A stretch of 6,162 nt of DNA, from assembly GCA_028706415.1 (NCBI GenBank), contig JAQWBK010000043.1, forward strand, positions 1 through 6,162, read 5' to 3'. Below are positions 5,515-6,162 of the stretch, piece after piece. Both the position numbers and the translations under genes were made by a program. The notes beneath the pieces were generated by a model. It was given only the letters and a program-made list of their open reading frames with translations. It was not told the origin of the DNA and did no database searches. Within the stretch, counting starts at the first letter, position 1; each line of letters starts with the position of its first letter. The stretch is from Oscillospiraceae bacterium. Its GTDB lineage: Bacteria; Bacillota; Clostridia; Oscillospirales; Acutalibacteraceae.

Positions 5515-5880
5515 TTATATTTCACTGAGGCGGTGGGAGACTTCGAGAATGCAAACCGCCCTTTCCTCTATATCTTTTGAAAAACCGTATCGGGCGTTAA
5601 ATTCCTGTATATCCCTGGCTGCTACCTTAATCGATTCGAAACCGTTTTTCATTTCATGAAATCGTTTTGCAAGCCCCAATCTATCCTCCATCTCGAGGAG
5701 CTGTGATTCGGCCCGCTTGATGGAATCGCGAACACCCTGTCGCGTTATACCTTCGTTTTCGGCAATCTCGGCAAGGGACAGATCATCATTATAATAAAAC
5801 TCGATCATGTTTCCCTGCTTTTCTGTCAGCATATCCCCGTAAAAATCAAACAGCAGAGATATCTCCATATTTTTAGCCAT
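5515..5880 (-). CDS. ylxM: YlxM-family helix-turn-helix protein (UPF0122)
   Basis: The 121-aa protein MAKNMEISLLFDFYGDMLTEKQ onwards matches the YlxM family, small proteins resembling sigma factor region 4. The HTH covers about residues 19-75. TEKQ (19-22), then LSLAEIAENEGITRQGVRDSIKRAE (34-58) forms the turn and recognition helix. A helical C-terminal part (75-120) extends somewhat past the usual 110 or so residues. In streptococci YlxM has been linked to the SRP pathway and modulates Ffh function; it lacks the other sigma regions and is not a full sigma factor. It is first in the operon, 33 bp before ffh. I use ATG 5880, with GGGGGG 7 bases upstream, rather than the longer frame from 5910. 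That longer start lies inside the promoter-proximal palindrome, and its extra ten residues are not family-like. Confidence 0.93.
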   Translation of the reverse strand: MAKNMEISLLFDFYGDMLTEKQGNMIEFYYNDDLSLAEIAENEGITRQGVRDSIKRAESQLLEMEDRLGLAKRFHEMKNGFESIKVAARDIQEFNARYGFSKDIEERAVCILEVSHRLSEI

Positions 5881-5909
5881 GCATCTACCCCCCATCCCAA
5901 GATTAAGCA

Positions 5910-5936
5910 CTCTGTAAAGTAATTCACTTTACAGAG
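5910..5936 (-). promoter_or_regulatory. Perfect palindrome over the ylxM transcription start (operator-like)
   Basis: CTCTGTAAAGT (5910-5920) and ACTTTACAGAG (5926-5936) are exact complements around a 5-base spacer. The palindrome starts one base past the -10 hexamer and covers the predicted start near 5931. A dimeric repressor bound here would block RNA polymerase. In the transcript, only part of the upstream arm would be present, so a full RNA hairpin would need a start closer to the -10 box. YlxM itself, an HTH protein in this operon, is a possible ligand; this is inference. Confidence 0.6.
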
Positions 5937-5937
5937 G

Positions 5938-5966
5938 ATTATACACCCTGCCATCGCGTTTGTCAA
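5938..5966 (-). promoter_or_regulatory. Perfect consensus sigma-A promoter of the ylxM-ffh operon
   Basis: On the minus strand both hexamers match consensus fully: TTGACA (5961-5966) and TATAAT (5938-5943), with a 17-bp spacer. The start would be near 5931, about 50 bases before the ylxM ATG. Such a strong promoter suits a housekeeping operon and implies that any control is negative, which fits the adjoining palindrome. Confidence 0.93.
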
Positions 5967-6040
5967 CATATAATGGACCGATTTTGAAAATTATATTATG
6001 GCATTTGCAGCTACCTGCCAGAGCGCCGGATGACAAAACG

Positions 6041-6162
6041 GATTAGGGCAATACCGCACAAAGATTGTGCGCTTATTGTCGAGCAATTTTTTTCGGCAAA
6101 TCCCTAAAAATGCGAGGGCATACTTCCGTATGTTGAGATTTTTTAGGGCAAGGTGTCGGAAA
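6041..6162. repeat. Hairpin-rich repeat-like element, cut by the window edge
   Basis: Two strong stem-loops lie side by side in non-coding DNA. The first has outer arms GGCAATA (6047-6053) and TATTGTC (6074-6080), with one G-T pair. Its inner arms CGCACAA (6055-6061) and TTGTGCG (6065-6071) are perfect. The second has CCCTAAAAAT (6102-6111) facing ATTTTTTAGGG (6138-6148), with an inner CATAC-TTCC-GTATG hairpin (6119-6132). The flanks TTTCGGCA and TGTCGGAAA also pair in part, so the palindrome may continue past the edge. No reading frame is seen. The layout resembles non-autonomous mobile or intergenic palindromic repeats of Clostridia; copies elsewhere cannot be checked here. It lies directly upstream of the ylxM promoter region. 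Confidence 0.5.

Overview
This window looks like the chromosome of a low- to mid-GC Firmicute, most likely a Clostridia member of the Oscillospiraceae/Ruminococcaceae kind. That placement rests on the ylxM-ffh-rpsP-khpA cluster, strong AAGGAGG-type ribosome binding sites, consensus sigma-A promoters and AT-rich spacers between coding regions of moderate GC. It is inferred from gene style and order, not from a database match.

Left part (1-1151). A near-consensus promoter at 53-81 points left, out of the window, towards a gene that is not visible. A very AT-rich stretch of about 450 bp follows. It carries a perfect 13-bp inverted repeat and one doubtful 56-codon hydrophobic ORF. A small Xre-family repressor-like gene (548-973, + strand) follows, with its own extended -10 promoter and a clean intrinsic terminator. 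Between this gene and the convergent minus-strand genes lies a compact GC-rich element (1029-1136) made of four successive hairpins bounded by 7-bp inverted ends. It resembles a MITE or dispersed palindromic repeat.

Middle part (1152-3278, all - strand). An unrecognised conserved-looking protein sits directly behind a PHP-domain phosphoesterase. The two share one promoter (2692-2720) and form a small operon. Upstream of them is a hotdog-fold acyl-CoA thioesterase.

Right part (3379-5966, - strand). This is the co-translational targeting and ribosome cluster, in transcription order ylxM, ffh, rpsP, khpA. It is driven by a promoter with perfect -35 and -10 hexamers and 17-bp spacing, and closed by a strong intrinsic terminator right after khpA. 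YlxM and Ffh belong to signal recognition particle function, S16 to the 30S subunit, and KhpA is a small KH-domain RNA-binding protein. The usual followers rimM, trmD and rplS are absent here. A perfect 11-bp-arm palindrome covers the predicted transcription start of ylxM and is the best regulatory candidate in the window.

The right end (6041-6162) holds another hairpin-rich repeat-like element cut by the window edge. Overall this is mostly a housekeeping region. I see no defence system, CRISPR array, tRNA, rRNA or transposase. The points worth a second look are the two hairpin elements, the palindrome at the ylxM start site and the unknown partner of the PHP protein.
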